Translations under genes and position numbers: made by a program
The notes under the pieces: model-generated
Seen by the model: only the letters and a program-made list of their open reading frames with translations
What the model was told of the DNA's origin: nothing
Databases searched by the model: none
Assembly (NCBI GenBank): GCA_025055335.1
Contig: JANWXJ010000205.1
Span: 1-36,146 of the forward strand
Direction of reading: 5' to 3'
From: Acetobacteraceae bacterium
Lineage (GTDB): Bacteria; Pseudomonadota; Alphaproteobacteria; Acetobacterales; Acetobacteraceae
DNA length: 36,146 nucleotides
Shown here: in pieces, positions 9,041 through 17,820 of the stretch
Layout of the letters: every line of letters starts with the position of its first letter
Position numbering within the stretch: position 1 is the first letter of the stretch

Positions 9041-10000
9041 GTGTGGGAATGGCTGACAGGCGGGACGATCGTGCTCGTCTTGCTGCTGGTCCTGGCGGCG
9101 GTGACCGCCATGAAGGGCATCCGCACCGTGCCGCAGGGCGAGGTCTGGACGGTCGAGCGGTTCGGGGCCTTCACGCGGCTCCTGCAGCCGGGGCTGAATT
9201 TCGTCATTCCCTATGTCGACACGATCGGCCGGCGGCTGAACGTGCAGGAGATCGTGCTCGACATCCCCGAGCAGGTGGTGATCACCCAGGACAACGCCTC
9301 CGTCACCGCCGACGGCATCGTCTATTACCGCATCATGGATCCGCGCCGCGCCGCCTACGAGGTGCAGGACCTGGAAGGCGCGCTGACGGCGCTGGCCATG
9401 ACGAACATCCGCGCCGTGATCGGCGAGATGGACCTCGACGCCACGCTCGCGGGGCGCGAACGCATCAACTCCTCGCTGCTCAGCATCCTCGACGGCGCGA
9501 CCGATCCGTGGGGCGTCAAGGTGAACCGCGTCGAGATCCGCAAGATCGAACCGCCGGAGAACCTCGTCCGCGCGATGAACATGCAGATGACGGCCGAGCG
9601 CGAGCGCCGCGCCCAGGTGGCCCGAGCCGAGGGCGAGCGCGAGGCCGAGGTGCGCCGGGCGGAGGGCCAGAAAGCCTCGCAGATCCTCGAGGCGGAAGGC
9701 CGGCTCGAGGCCGCCAAGCGGGACGCCGAAGCACGCGAGCGCCTGGCCGAGGCGGAGGCGAACGCCACCCGCCTCGTGGCCCAGGCGGCGGCGGGGGCGG
9801 GCCTCGAGGCCCTGCGCTACTTCATCGCAGACAAGTACGTGAAGGCGTTCGAGGCGATCGCCGCCAACCCCTCGGCGCGGCTCGTCGTGGTGCCGATGGA
9901 GGCCTCCGCGCTCGCAGGCGGCATCACCCAGGCGCTGGAACTGCTGCGCGCCGGCGGGCCGGAGGCGGCCGCGCCGCCGCCGCCGCCTCCGCCGCGATGA
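9041..10000 (+). CDS. SPFH/Band 7 (stomatin/QmcA-like) membrane protein
   Basis: GTG start, SD ggagg; KGIRTVPQGEVWTVERFGAFTRLLQPGLNFVIPYVDTIGRRLNVQE, DLDATLAGRERINSSLL..ATDPWGVKVNRVEIRKIEPP; heptapro tail PPPPPPPR. Confidence 0.92.
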   Translation: MWEWLTGGTIVLVLLLVLAAVTAMKGIRTVPQGEVWTVERFGAFTRLLQPGLNFVIPYVDTIGRRLNVQEIVLDIPEQVVITQDNASVTADGIVYYRIMDPRRAAYEVQDLEGALTALAMTNIRAVIGEMDLDATLAGRERINSSLLSILDGATDPWGVKVNRVEIRKIEPPENLVRAMNMQMTAERERRAQVARAEGEREAEVRRAEGQKASQILEAEGRLEAAKRDAEARERLAEAEANATRLVAQAAAGAGLEALRYFIADKYVKAFEAIAANPSARLVVVPMEASALAGGITQALELLRAGGPEAAAPPPPPPPR

Positions 10001-10007
10001 GGCCAAG

Positions 10008-10457
10008 ATGTCTGCGGGCCTGATCTGGGTGCTGGTGGGTCTTGCCTTCTTCGGGGCGGAGCTGCTGCTTCCGGGCGTGTTCCTGCTGTGGATCGGCATC
10101 GCCGCGATCGGCGCTGGCGTCGCCCTGATGGCATGGCCGGAGATGCCGTTCGCCTACACGGTCCTGCTGTTCATCGGCGTGCTGGCAGGCGGCATCTTCC
10201 TCGGGCTGCGGCTGCGGCGGATCACCGGTGACCGGCCGGAGGTGAACCTGCCGGGCTCGGCAGTCGTCGGGCGGATCGGCATCGTCACGGACGCGACGGG
10301 GCCGCTGCTGCGCGTCCGGCTCGGCGACAGCGACTGGTCAGCCGAGGCCGAGGAACCGCTTGCGGCCGGGGACAAGGTGGAGGTCGTCGGCGTCTGTGGC
10401 ACGCACCTCAAGGTGCGGCGGCCGGGGGCGTCGTCGACGCCTCCCGCCGGGGCTTGA
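10008..10457 (+). CDS. NfeD family protein
   Basis: 149 aa downstream of SPFH gene; MSAGLIWVLVGLAFFGAELLLPGVFLLWIGIAAIGAG, C-terminal OB-like LPGSAVVGRIGIV. Confidence 0.85.
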   Translation: MSAGLIWVLVGLAFFGAELLLPGVFLLWIGIAAIGAGVALMAWPEMPFAYTVLLFIGVLAGGIFLGLRLRRITGDRPEVNLPGSAVVGRIGIVTDATGPLLRVRLGDSDWSAEAEEPLAAGDKVEVVGVCGTHLKVRRPGASSTPPAGA

Positions 10458-10479
10458 AGCGGGGGCGGCGGGCGGCAAC

Positions 10480-10785
10480 ATGAGGTGGATGAACAAGCCC
10501 CGCTCCCGCCCCGTGATCGACATGACGCCGGAGGGCGAGTTCCGCGATCCGTCGCCGCCGCGCCGCCCCTGGCTCGACCGGGCGCTGGCGCGCGTCGGCG
10601 CCTATGCGGTGCTGGCGGCGGTGGTGGCGGGCGGCCTCGTCGTCGCGGCGCTCGCGGTGGTGTTCGCGGCGGTGCTGCTGCCGATCGCGCTGCTCGCCGG
10701 GGCGGTCGGCTTCGGCGCGCTGTGGTGGCGCGCCCGCCGCGCCCGGCGCGAGGGGCGGTCCTTCATCGTCGTCATCCGCCGCTGA
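10480..10785 (+). CDS. Small membrane protein (hypothetical)
   Basis: MRWMNKPRSRPVIDMTPEGEFRDPSPPRRPWLDRALARVGAYAVLAAVVAGGLVVAALAVVFAAVLLPIALLAGAVGFGALWWRARRARREGRSFIVVIRR; two TM helices, follows nfeD by 22 bp. Confidence 0.7.
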   Translation: MRWMNKPRSRPVIDMTPEGEFRDPSPPRRPWLDRALARVGAYAVLAAVVAGGLVVAALAVVFAAVLLPIALLAGAVGFGALWWRARRARREGRSFIVVIRR

Positions 10786-10795
10786 TCCGGCCCGG

Positions 10796-10809
10796 TTGAC
10801 CCGGATCAA
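10796..10809. promoter_or_regulatory. Candidate FNR/ANR/FixK-type box TTGACccggATCAA
   Basis: Exact TTGAY-N4-ATCAA dyad 57 bp upstream of the GTG at 10867; a weak -10-like cacagt lies at 10832-10837, consistent with class II (-41.5) geometry. Confidence 0.55.
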
Positions 10810-10866
10810 GGACGGCGGGACGAAGCCCGTGCACAGTCCGGCCGTCGCCGACGCAAGGAGATCCTG

Positions 10867-11130
10867 GTGAACCATCGTCATCGCAAGGTGCTGCACGCCG
10901 TCTTCGCGCACCCGCTGAACCACAACATCGACCCGACGCTGCTCCGCCACGTGTTCGAGGAACTCGGCGCCGATCTGCGGGAGACCGGCGCCGGCTCCAC
11001 CCAGGTGACGCTGAACGGCAAGGTGCGCGCGTTCCATCTCGGGCAGCATTCGGTGCCCGGGGAGGTGGTGATGCAGGTCCGCCACTTCCTGAAGGAGGCC
11101 GGGGTGGACCCGGCGGCCTACCCGGTGTGA
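10867..11130 (+). CDS. Small protein with HicA-like (dsRNA-binding-like fold) sequence pattern
   Basis: GTG start, SD aaggag; MNHRHRKVLHAVFAHPLNHNIDPTLLRHVFEELGADLRETGAGSTQVTLNGKVRAFHLGQHSVPGEVVMQVRHFLKEAGVDPAAYPV resembles the HicA pattern (khPl..ni....l...lGa.v.e.gGS...v.lng....hh........v..vr.fLkeaGi). Confidence 0.68.
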   Translation: MNHRHRKVLHAVFAHPLNHNIDPTLLRHVFEELGADLRETGAGSTQVTLNGKVRAFHLGQHSVPGEVVMQVRHFLKEAGVDPAAYPV

Positions 11131-11140
11131 GCGCGGCCCC

Positions 11141-11164
11141 GGGCGGGGCGCGTCAGCCCCGCCC
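11141..11164. terminator. Hairpin between convergent genes
   Basis: gggcgggg - cgcgtcag - ccccgccc (8-bp perfect stem) between the HicA-like gene and the SDR 3' end. Confidence 0.4.
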
Positions 11165-11896
11165 GACGAAGGGCATCTTGGTCGCCATGATGGTCATGAA
11201 CTGCACGTTCGAGTCGAGCGGCAGCGAGGCCATGAACACCACCGCGCGGGCCACGTCCTGGACATCCATCCGCGGTTCGGCGGCGATCCGGCCGTCGGCC
11301 TGCGGCACGCCCCTGGCCATGCGTTCCGTCATCTCGGTGGCCGCGTTGCCGATGTCGATCTGGCCGCAGGCGATGTCGTGCTTGCGGCCGTCGAGGCTGA
11401 GCGACTTCGTCAGGCCGGTGATGGCGTGCTTCGTCGCCGTGTAGGGCGCCGAGCCCGGGCGCGGCGCATGCGCGCTGATCGAGCCGTTGTTGATGATCCG
11501 GCCGCCCTTCGGGCACTGCGTCTTCATGCGGCGATAGGCGGCGCGGGCGCAGAGGAAGGCGCCGTGCAGATTGGCCGCCACCACGCCGAACCAGTCCGCA
11601 TCGGTGATCTCGTCGAAATCCACCGAGGGGCTGCCGCGGCCGGCGTTGTTGAACAGCAGGTCCACCCGGCCGAAGCGGGCGACGGTGGCGTCGAACAGAG
11701 CCTCCACCTGCGCGGGGTCCGACACGTCGGCCGGATAGGCGAACATGGCGCCTGCCGGGCCGGCGGCGACGGTCGCCTCCAGCGCCTCCGGCCTGCGGCC
11801 GGCGCAGGCCACCTTCCACCCTGCCTCCGCCAGCGCGAGCGCCGAGGCCCGCCCGATCCCGCTGCCTGCGCCGGTCACCACGGCAACGCCCGCCAT
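11153..11896 (-). CDS. SDR family NAD(P)-dependent oxidoreductase
   Basis: [60 protein letters not shown]. Confidence 0.93.
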   Translation of the reverse strand: MAGVAVVTGAGSGIGRASALALAEAGWKVACAGRRPEALEATVAAGPAGAMFAYPADVSDPAQVEALFDATVARFGRVDLLFNNAGRGSPSVDFDEITDADWFGVVAANLHGAFLCARAAYRRMKTQCPKGGRIINNGSISAHAPRPGSAPYTATKHAITGLTKSLSLDGRKHDIACGQIDIGNAATEMTERMARGVPQADGRIAAEPRMDVQDVARAVVFMASLPLDSNVQFMTIMATKMPFVGRG

Positions 11897-11898
11897 GC

Positions 11899-12828
11899 TC
11901 AGAACCCCACCTTGTCGCCGCCCTTGAGGGAGAGGATCTCGCGCGCCTCCGCCGGTGTCGCCACCTCGAGGCCGAGGCCCTCGATGATCTGTCGCACCTT
12001 GCGCACCTGCTGGGCGTTGCTCTCGGCGAGCCGGCCGGGGCCAATCCACAGGCTGTCCTCGAGCCCGACGCGCACATTGCCGCCCATCGCCGCCGCCATC
12101 GCCGCCACCTGCATCTGCGCGCGCCCGGCGCCGAGCACGCTCCAGCGGTAGTCGCTCCCGAACAGCCGGTCGGCGGTGCGCTTCATGTGCATCACGTCGT
12201 CGGGGTGGCTGCCGATGCCGCCCATGATGCCGAACACCGTCTGGATGAACAGCGGCGGCTTCACCAGCCCGATGTCGAGGAAATGGCGCAGGTTGTAAAG
12301 GTGGGCGGTGTCGTAGCACTCGAACTCGAAGCGCGTCCCGGCCTCGGCGCAGGTGGTCAGGATGTGCTCGATGTCGCCGTAGGTGTTGCGGAACAGGATG
12401 TCCTTGTTGGAGAGGTAGTCGCGCTCCCACTGGTGCTTGAGGTGCGGGAAGCGCTTCAGCATCCCGAACAGCCCGAAGTTCATGCTGCCCATGTTGAGGG
12501 AGGCGATCTCGGGCTTGAAATGCGCCGCAGGGCGCACGCGCTCGGCGATCGTCATCGTCGGGGCGCCGCCGGTCGTGATGTTGATCACGCAGTCGGAGGC
12601 CTGCTTGATCACCGACAGGAACGGCGCGAAGGCCTCCGGCGTCTGCACCGGCCGGCCGTCCGCCGGGTCGCGGGCATGCAGATGCACGATGGCGGCGCCC
12701 GCTTCCGCGGCCTCGATCGCGGCCTCGGCGATCTCCGCCGGCGTGATCGGCAGGTGCGGCGACATGGTCGGGGTGTGGATCGCGCCCGTCACGGCGCAGG
12801 TGATGATGACCTTGCCCTTGGCGGCCAT
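11899..12828 (-). CDS. BKACE family (DUF849) beta-keto acid cleavage enzyme
   Basis: [109 protein letters not shown]. Confidence 0.95.
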   Translation of the reverse strand: MAAKGKVIITCAVTGAIHTPTMSPHLPITPAEIAEAAIEAAEAGAAIVHLHARDPADGRPVQTPEAFAPFLSVIKQASDCVINITTGGAPTMTIAERVRPAAHFKPEIASLNMGSMNFGLFGMLKRFPHLKHQWERDYLSNKDILFRNTYGDIEHILTTCAEAGTRFEFECYDTAHLYNLRHFLDIGLVKPPLFIQTVFGIMGGIGSHPDDVMHMKRTADRLFGSDYRWSVLGAGRAQMQVAAMAAAMGGNVRVGLEDSLWIGPGRLAESNAQQVRKVRQIIEGLGLEVATPAEAREILSLKGGDKVGF

Positions 12829-12834
12829 GGCGGT

Positions 12835-13797
12835 TCAGTCCGGCTGCGCGCCAGAGGCGCGGACGATCGGGGCCCAGCGCGCCACCTCCTCGGCCACGAA
12901 GGCGGCGAACTGCGCGCGCGTGAGCGGGCGCGTGGCAGAGCCCAGCTCCTCGAGGCGCTGGGCGATCCCGGGCTCGGCGAGGGTGGCGAGCAGCTCGGCG
13001 CTCAGCCGGTCGGCGATGGCGTCCGGCAGCCGCGCCGGCCCCGACAGCCCGAACCAGGTGGAGGCGACGATGTCGTAGCCGAGTTCGCGGAAGGTCGGCA
13101 CCTCGGGCCAGCGCGCCATGCGCTCCGCCGAGGTGACGGCGAGCAGCCGCACGCGCGGATTGCGTCCGGCCTCCTGCAGCGTCGTGATCATGGCCTCGAT
13201 CTGGTTGCCCATCACGTCGTTCAGCGCCGGGCCGGAGCCGCGGTAGGGCACATGCGTCGTCTGGATGCCGGCGAGTTGGTTCAGCAGCACCTGCTTGATG
13301 TGCGAGGAGGAGCCGTTGCCGGGCGAGGCGACGCGGATGCCGCCCGGGTCCCGCCGCGCCGCCTCGATGAACTCGGCAAGCGTGCGGATCGGCCGGTCCA
13401 CGTTGACGATCAGCACCGACGGGATCTCGGCGATCACGCCGATATGGGTGAAGTCGGTCACCGCATTGTAGGGAAGGTTGCGGTAGAGGGACGGCCCCAC
13501 GCCCTGGCTCGCCACGTTGGAGACGAGCAGCGTGTACCCGTCGGGCGGCGACTGCGCGACGACCGCGGAGCCGACGGTGCCCCCGGCGCCCGCGCGGTTC
13601 TCGATCACCAGGGACTGGCCGAGGCGCTCGCCCATGCGCGCGGCGACGAGGCGGGCGACCACATCCGTCGTGCCGCCGGGCGGGAAGGGCACGACGATCC
13701 GCACCGGACGCGCCGGCCAGGCCTGCGCCCGGGAAAGGCCCGGCAGCAGCGCCGGCGCCACCAGCAATCCGGCAAGGGCGCGACGGGAGAGGCTCAT
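12835..13797 (-). CDS. Tripartite tricarboxylate transporter substrate-binding protein (TctC/Bug)
   Basis: [91 protein letters not shown]. Confidence 0.95.
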   Translation of the reverse strand: MSLSRRALAGLLVAPALLPGLSRAQAWPARPVRIVVPFPPGGTTDVVARLVAARMGERLGQSLVIENRAGAGGTVGSAVVAQSPPDGYTLLVSNVASQGVGPSLYRNLPYNAVTDFTHIGVIAEIPSVLIVNVDRPIRTLAEFIEAARRDPGGIRVASPGNGSSSHIKQVLLNQLAGIQTTHVPYRGSGPALNDVMGNQIEAMITTLQEAGRNPRVRLLAVTSAERMARWPEVPTFRELGYDIVASTWFGLSGPARLPDAIADRLSAELLATLAEPGIAQRLEELGSATRPLTRAQFAAFVAEEVARWAPIVRASGAQPD

Positions 13798-13802
13798 GGC
13801 TG

Positions 13803-14990
13803 TCACTCCACCTGTGCCGCGGCGCGCAGCCCGGCGATCATGGACGAACGGAGCAGATATTCGCGCGCCCTGGCCCGGTCGGCCAGCATGGCCTGCCATT
13901 CGGTCAGCATCGCGCGGCGTTCCGCGGCGTCCGTCACGCGCATGCGGGCGCGGTTGCGGTCGGCCTGGGCGATGATCTCCTTCTCCGCCACCGGACGGCG
14001 CCGCCGCGTGTAGCGGGAGAGGATGGCGGCATCCGCCTCGCCGCGCAGCACCGGCACGAGGTGGGCGGCGAGCTCGAAGGCGTCGTGGATGCCGCCGTTC
14101 ATGCCCATGCCGCCCGAGGGCGAGTTGAGATGCGCCGCATCGCCCGCAAGCAGCAGCCGGCCCTTCACGTAGTCGGCGACGATCCGCTGGTGGATGCGGT
14201 AGGGGCGGAGATCGAGCACCTCATAGGGTTCAGGCTTGCGCCAGATCGCCTGCAGCTTGCGCTCGATGGCGGCGGGCCGAAGCGCCTCCTCCACGCTCTC
14301 GCCCGGGGCGGGGTAGAGGCTCGCGCGCCACTTCCCGGGCACGCGGAGCAGCGAGAAGGTGCCGGAGAAGGCAGGGCTCTCGGTCCAGACGTAGTTCACG
14401 TTGCACAGGCCGGGCAGCACCGAGGCGAAGTCGAAGCGTGTGGTCGCGAGGATCGTCGTCTCGGGGTAGGTGTCGCCCGGGAAGTCGAGGCCCATGGCGC
14501 GGCGCACCACGCTCCGCGCCCCGTCGCAGCCGACGACCCAGCCGGCGCGCAGCGTCTCTCCGTCCGCCAGCCGCACCGTCGCGCCATCCGCATCCTGCGT
14601 CACCTCGACAACCTCCGCGCCGAAGCGCACGGTGCCGGCAGGCAGCGCCGAGAGCAGCAGGCGCGAGAGCTTGTGCTGTTCCGCCTGCAGCCGGTACGGG
14701 TGGGCGGTGTCCTCCTTCAGCACCGAGAGGTCGAAGAGCGCGTATTCGTTCACCTCGTGCCAGCGTATCTGCCAGGTCGGGGTGACGAGGCCCTGCGCGA
14801 TCAACGGTTCGGCAAGCCCGAGCGTGTCGAGCATGTCGAGCGTCGGCGGATGGAAGGTGGAGGCGCGGAGTTCCTCGGCGATGTCCTCCGCCGCTTCCAG
14901 CACGGAGGGAACGAAGCCCGCCCGGGCCAGAAGCAGGGCAAGCGTGAGGCCGACGGGGCCTGCGCCGACGATCAGGACGGGCGTGTTCAT
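13803..14990 (-). CDS. FAD-dependent aromatic-ring-hydroxylase-like monooxygenase
   Basis: [84 protein letters not shown]. Confidence 0.93.
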   Translation of the reverse strand: MNTPVLIVGAGPVGLTLALLLARAGFVPSVLEAAEDIAEELRASTFHPPTLDMLDTLGLAEPLIAQGLVTPTWQIRWHEVNEYALFDLSVLKEDTAHPYRLQAEQHKLSRLLLSALPAGTVRFGAEVVEVTQDADGATVRLADGETLRAGWVVGCDGARSVVRRAMGLDFPGDTYPETTILATTRFDFASVLPGLCNVNYVWTESPAFSGTFSLLRVPGKWRASLYPAPGESVEEALRPAAIERKLQAIWRKPEPYEVLDLRPYRIHQRIVADYVKGRLLLAGDAAHLNSPSGGMGMNGGIHDAFELAAHLVPVLRGEADAAILSRYTRRRRPVAEKEIIAQADRNRARMRVTDAAERRAMLTEWQAMLADRARAREYLLRSSMIAGLRAAAQVE

Positions 14991-15047
14991 GTCCGGACTT
15001 TTCGCCCGGCGCGGGCGAGGTGGCAACCTCGTGCCGGCGGGCGCCCG

Positions 15048-16526
15048 CTACGGCGCCTCCGCAACCAGCCGGCGCGCGCCGCGCCAGCCCCTTGCCAGGG
15101 CGCGGCAGTGGCAGGCGATGTGCGGCGCGACGGACTCGCACCAGCGGCGCAGGGGCGCGTTCAGCGCAAGGAGCCGAAGGGCGGCCTCCTGCGCCTCGGA
15201 AGCGAGCTTCGCCTCGTCCAGCCCCACCACCACACCGTCCCGCAGCTTCCACGCCCCGCCCACCATCACGTCGCGCACCGCCGAGCCGTCCTCGGTGAAT
15301 ACGAGCTGGTTCGCCGCGTCGTTGAACGGCACCCAGTTGATGTGGGTTGTGTCGAGGAACACGAGGTCCGCGTGCCTGCCCGCTTCGATCACGCCCGCCT
15401 CCATCCCGAACAGCGAGGCGGAGCCGGCGGTGGCGAGCCGCACCGTCTCGGCCGCGCCGAGCCACTCCTGCTCCGCCGCGTCCTCCCAGAGCCGGGAGGC
15501 GAAGGCTGCCAGCCGCATCGCCTCGAACATGTTCTGGTTGTCCGAGGAGGAGGAGCCGTCGGTGCCGATGCCGACGCGGATGCCGCGCGCGAGCGCCTTG
15601 CGCACCGGCGCTACACCGGAGGCGAGCCGCATGTTGGCGCCCGGGTTGTGCGCGAGCCCGCCGCCGCGCGCGGCCAGCAGGTCGAGATCGGCATCCGTCA
15701 GCCACACGCCATGCGCCACCGAGAACCACGGGCCGACGCAGCCGAGGCGGTCCATCTCGGCGAGCAGGCTGCGCCCGTAGCGTTCGGCCCCGCCCGCGGC
15801 CTGGTAGCGCGCTTCCGCGACGTGGGTCTGCATCGGCAGGCCGAAGTGCTCGGCGAGCTCGCGGCAGCCGCGCAGGAACGCGTCCGTGCCGTGCAGCGGG
15901 ATGGTCGGCGCGATGCCGAGCGCCACGCCGCGATGCGGCCAGGAGGCGGCGACGCGCGCGATGGCGGCGAGCGTCTCGGCCGCGGGCGGCATCCGCAGCG
16001 CGGCGGCGCGCGCGCGGTGCTCCGCCGGCAGCGCGTCGAGCAGGCCGGGTGTCGCCTCGAAGAACGTCAGGTCCGCGACCATCGGCGCGAGCACCATGCG
16101 CAGCCCGACCGTCTCGTAGGCTTCCGCCATCGCGTCCAGGCCGTCCGGCGTGGGCCCCGGGAACTCCGCCGTCATGTCGAAGCCGCCGGTCGCGCCCTTC
16201 TTCAGGTTCTCGACCGCGGCGAGCAGGGTGGACAGGCGCTTCTCCTCGGCGCCGCGCCCGCCGTTCAGCCAGGGCGCATGGGCGAGCAGCAGCGCGAGAT
16301 CCCACGTGTCGCCAAGCCCCTTGCCGAGCCCGCCATGGCCGTGGGTGTGCGCGTTGATCAGGCCCGGGATGACGAGGCGGTTCGACGCATCGTGCCGCGG
16401 CGCGTCGGCCGGCCCCTCGCCGGGCGCGAGCACGGCCGCGATGCGTTCGTGCTCGATCAGGATGTCGGCGCGCGGCGCTTCGGCCGCGTCGGGCGAGAGC
16501 ACGCGCGCCCCGGTGATCAGCAGCAT
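15048..16526 (-). CDS. Amidohydrolase family protein (TrzA/SAH-deaminase-like subfamily)
   Basis: MLLITGARVLSPDAAEAPRADILIEHERIAAV, VIPGLINAHTHGHGGLGKGLGDTWDL, MQTHVAEARYQ, VAHGVWLTDADLDLLAARGGGLAHNPGANMRLASGVAPVRKAL, GIGTDGSSSSDNQNMFEAMRLAAF. Confidence 0.92.
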   Translation of the reverse strand: MLLITGARVLSPDAAEAPRADILIEHERIAAVLAPGEGPADAPRHDASNRLVIPGLINAHTHGHGGLGKGLGDTWDLALLLAHAPWLNGGRGAEEKRLSTLLAAVENLKKGATGGFDMTAEFPGPTPDGLDAMAEAYETVGLRMVLAPMVADLTFFEATPGLLDALPAEHRARAAALRMPPAAETLAAIARVAASWPHRGVALGIAPTIPLHGTDAFLRGCRELAEHFGLPMQTHVAEARYQAAGGAERYGRSLLAEMDRLGCVGPWFSVAHGVWLTDADLDLLAARGGGLAHNPGANMRLASGVAPVRKALARGIRVGIGTDGSSSSDNQNMFEAMRLAAFASRLWEDAAEQEWLGAAETVRLATAGSASLFGMEAGVIEAGRHADLVFLDTTHINWVPFNDAANQLVFTEDGSAVRDVMVGGAWKLRDGVVVGLDEAKLASEAQEAALRLLALNAPLRRWCESVAPHIACHCRALARGWRGARRLVAEAP

Positions 16527-16590
16527 CCTTGCCTGTCCCTCGAATGGCCGGATCGGGGGAGCGCCGACGCCCCCCGGTGGCGTCCGGCCG

Positions 16591-17628
16591 TCAGACGCGG
16601 CGTTCCGACGCCGGCGGCAGGTAGCGGTCGGTGAACATCGAGGCCGCCGTCGGCGGGTTGGCGATGTTGTAGGCCTCGGCGTTGGCGCGCACGAGCGTCT
16701 CCGCCCGCGCCATGTCGAGGTGGCCGAGGCCGTGGGCGCGGCTGTTCGGCGTCAGGATCGAGCGGTCGCGCGTCATGGCGAAGCGGCGGGCTTCCAGCGC
16801 CTCGTCGAACAGCGGCTCGCGCCGCTTCAGCGCCGCCATGCCGCCCGGCACGTCGTTCAGCAGCATCCTGAGGCCCTCGATCGAGGCGCGGACGAAGCGC
16901 GCCGCCGTCTCGCCGTTGCGCTCGAGCCAGTCGGCGCGGGCGAACACCGCCGAGCCATAGAGGTCGAGCCCGTTCTCGGCGTAGGGCCAGCCGAGGATCT
17001 GGTCCTCCGGCACGCCGAGGCCGACGAGGTTGAAGTGCACGGTGAACAGGAAGCCGGTCACCGCGTCCACCTGGCCCTGGCGGAGCATGGTGTCGCGCAG
17101 GTTGGCGGCCATGGACGTCCAGCGGATGCGCGAGGTGTCGATGCCGGCGGCGCGGGCGAAGGCCGGGAACAGCAGGCGGGAGCCCTCGCCCTCCGGCGCG
17201 CCGAGGTGGCGGCCGGCGACGTCCTGCACGCGCTCCATCCCGCGCCCGCGCATCGTCACCACGGCGGCCGCCGTGCGGTCGAACACCTGGTAGATGGAGA
17301 CGAGCCGGCTCTGCGGGTTCTCGGCGTTGAAGCGCACGGCCGAGTTGATGTCGGCGAAGCCGATGTCGTAGGCGCCGGAGCCGACCTTCACGATGGTGTC
17401 GCCGGAGCCGAAGCCGCGATCCATGCGGACGGCGAGGCCCTCTCGGCGGAAGATGCCGCGGTCCTCGGCCAGCGCCCACATGCCGTGGTTGCCCTGCAGC
17501 GCCCAGTCGAGCGCGAAGCGGATCGGCGTCTGCGCGGCGGCGGTGCGGATCCAGGGGAGCGCGAGGGTGGCGCCGGCCGCGGCGCCGAACAGCGCACGGC
17601 GCGAGGGATGGAAGCTCTGTCGGGTCAT
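16591..17628 (-). CDS. ABC transporter substrate-binding protein, NMT1/THI5/SsuA-like
   Basis: Signal MTRQSFHPSRRALFGAAAGATLALPWIRTAAAQTPIRFALDWALQGNHGMWALAEDRGIFRREGLAV..., GSGAYDIGFADINSAV. Confidence 0.9.
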   Translation of the reverse strand: MTRQSFHPSRRALFGAAAGATLALPWIRTAAAQTPIRFALDWALQGNHGMWALAEDRGIFRREGLAVRMDRGFGSGDTIVKVGSGAYDIGFADINSAVRFNAENPQSRLVSIYQVFDRTAAAVVTMRGRGMERVQDVAGRHLGAPEGEGSRLLFPAFARAAGIDTSRIRWTSMAANLRDTMLRQGQVDAVTGFLFTVHFNLVGLGVPEDQILGWPYAENGLDLYGSAVFARADWLERNGETAARFVRASIEGLRMLLNDVPGGMAALKRREPLFDEALEARRFAMTRDRSILTPNSRAHGLGHLDMARAETLVRANAEAYNIANPPTAASMFTDRYLPPASERRV

Positions 17629-17659
17629 GGTGGTGTCTCCGCGAGTGTTGCCGTGTGGC

Positions 17660-17673
17660 GCCGCCATGGCGGC
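17660..17673. repeat. 14-bp perfect palindrome gccgccatggcggc
   Basis: Self-complementary; in divergent intergenic region 17629-17820. Confidence 0.35.
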
Positions 17674-17709
17674 AGCGTTCCGCTCCCCCGACAGGTTGTG
17701 CCACCGATG

Positions 17710-17734
17710 GCGGGCGGGCGGAACCCCCGCCCGC
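17710..17734. repeat. Hairpin gcgggcggg-cggaacc-cccgcccgc
   Basis: 9-bp perfect stem, 7-nt loop in divergent intergenic region. Confidence 0.4.
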
Positions 17735-17744
17735 TTGACCGCGC

Positions 17745-17758
17745 GCCGCCGCGGCGGC
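17745..17758. repeat. 14-bp perfect palindrome gccgccgcggcggc
   Basis: Same half-sites (gccgcc/ggcggc) as 17660-17673, centres 85 bp apart. Confidence 0.35.
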
Positions 17759-17820
17759 ATCGGCGCGGCAGAGGGAGGCCCGCGCGCCGGCAAGGCGGCG
17801 GAACGGGAGGAACGTGCGGG

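Noticed and set aside
9971-9995. CCG-rich tract as a tandem-repeat element
   Set aside because: Fully explained as the polyproline C-terminus of the SPFH protein; kept only as a translational-pausing observation.
12187-14013. 608-aa plus-strand ORF opposite BKACE and TctC
   Set aside because: Antisense GC artefact; opposite-strand proteins are unambiguous.
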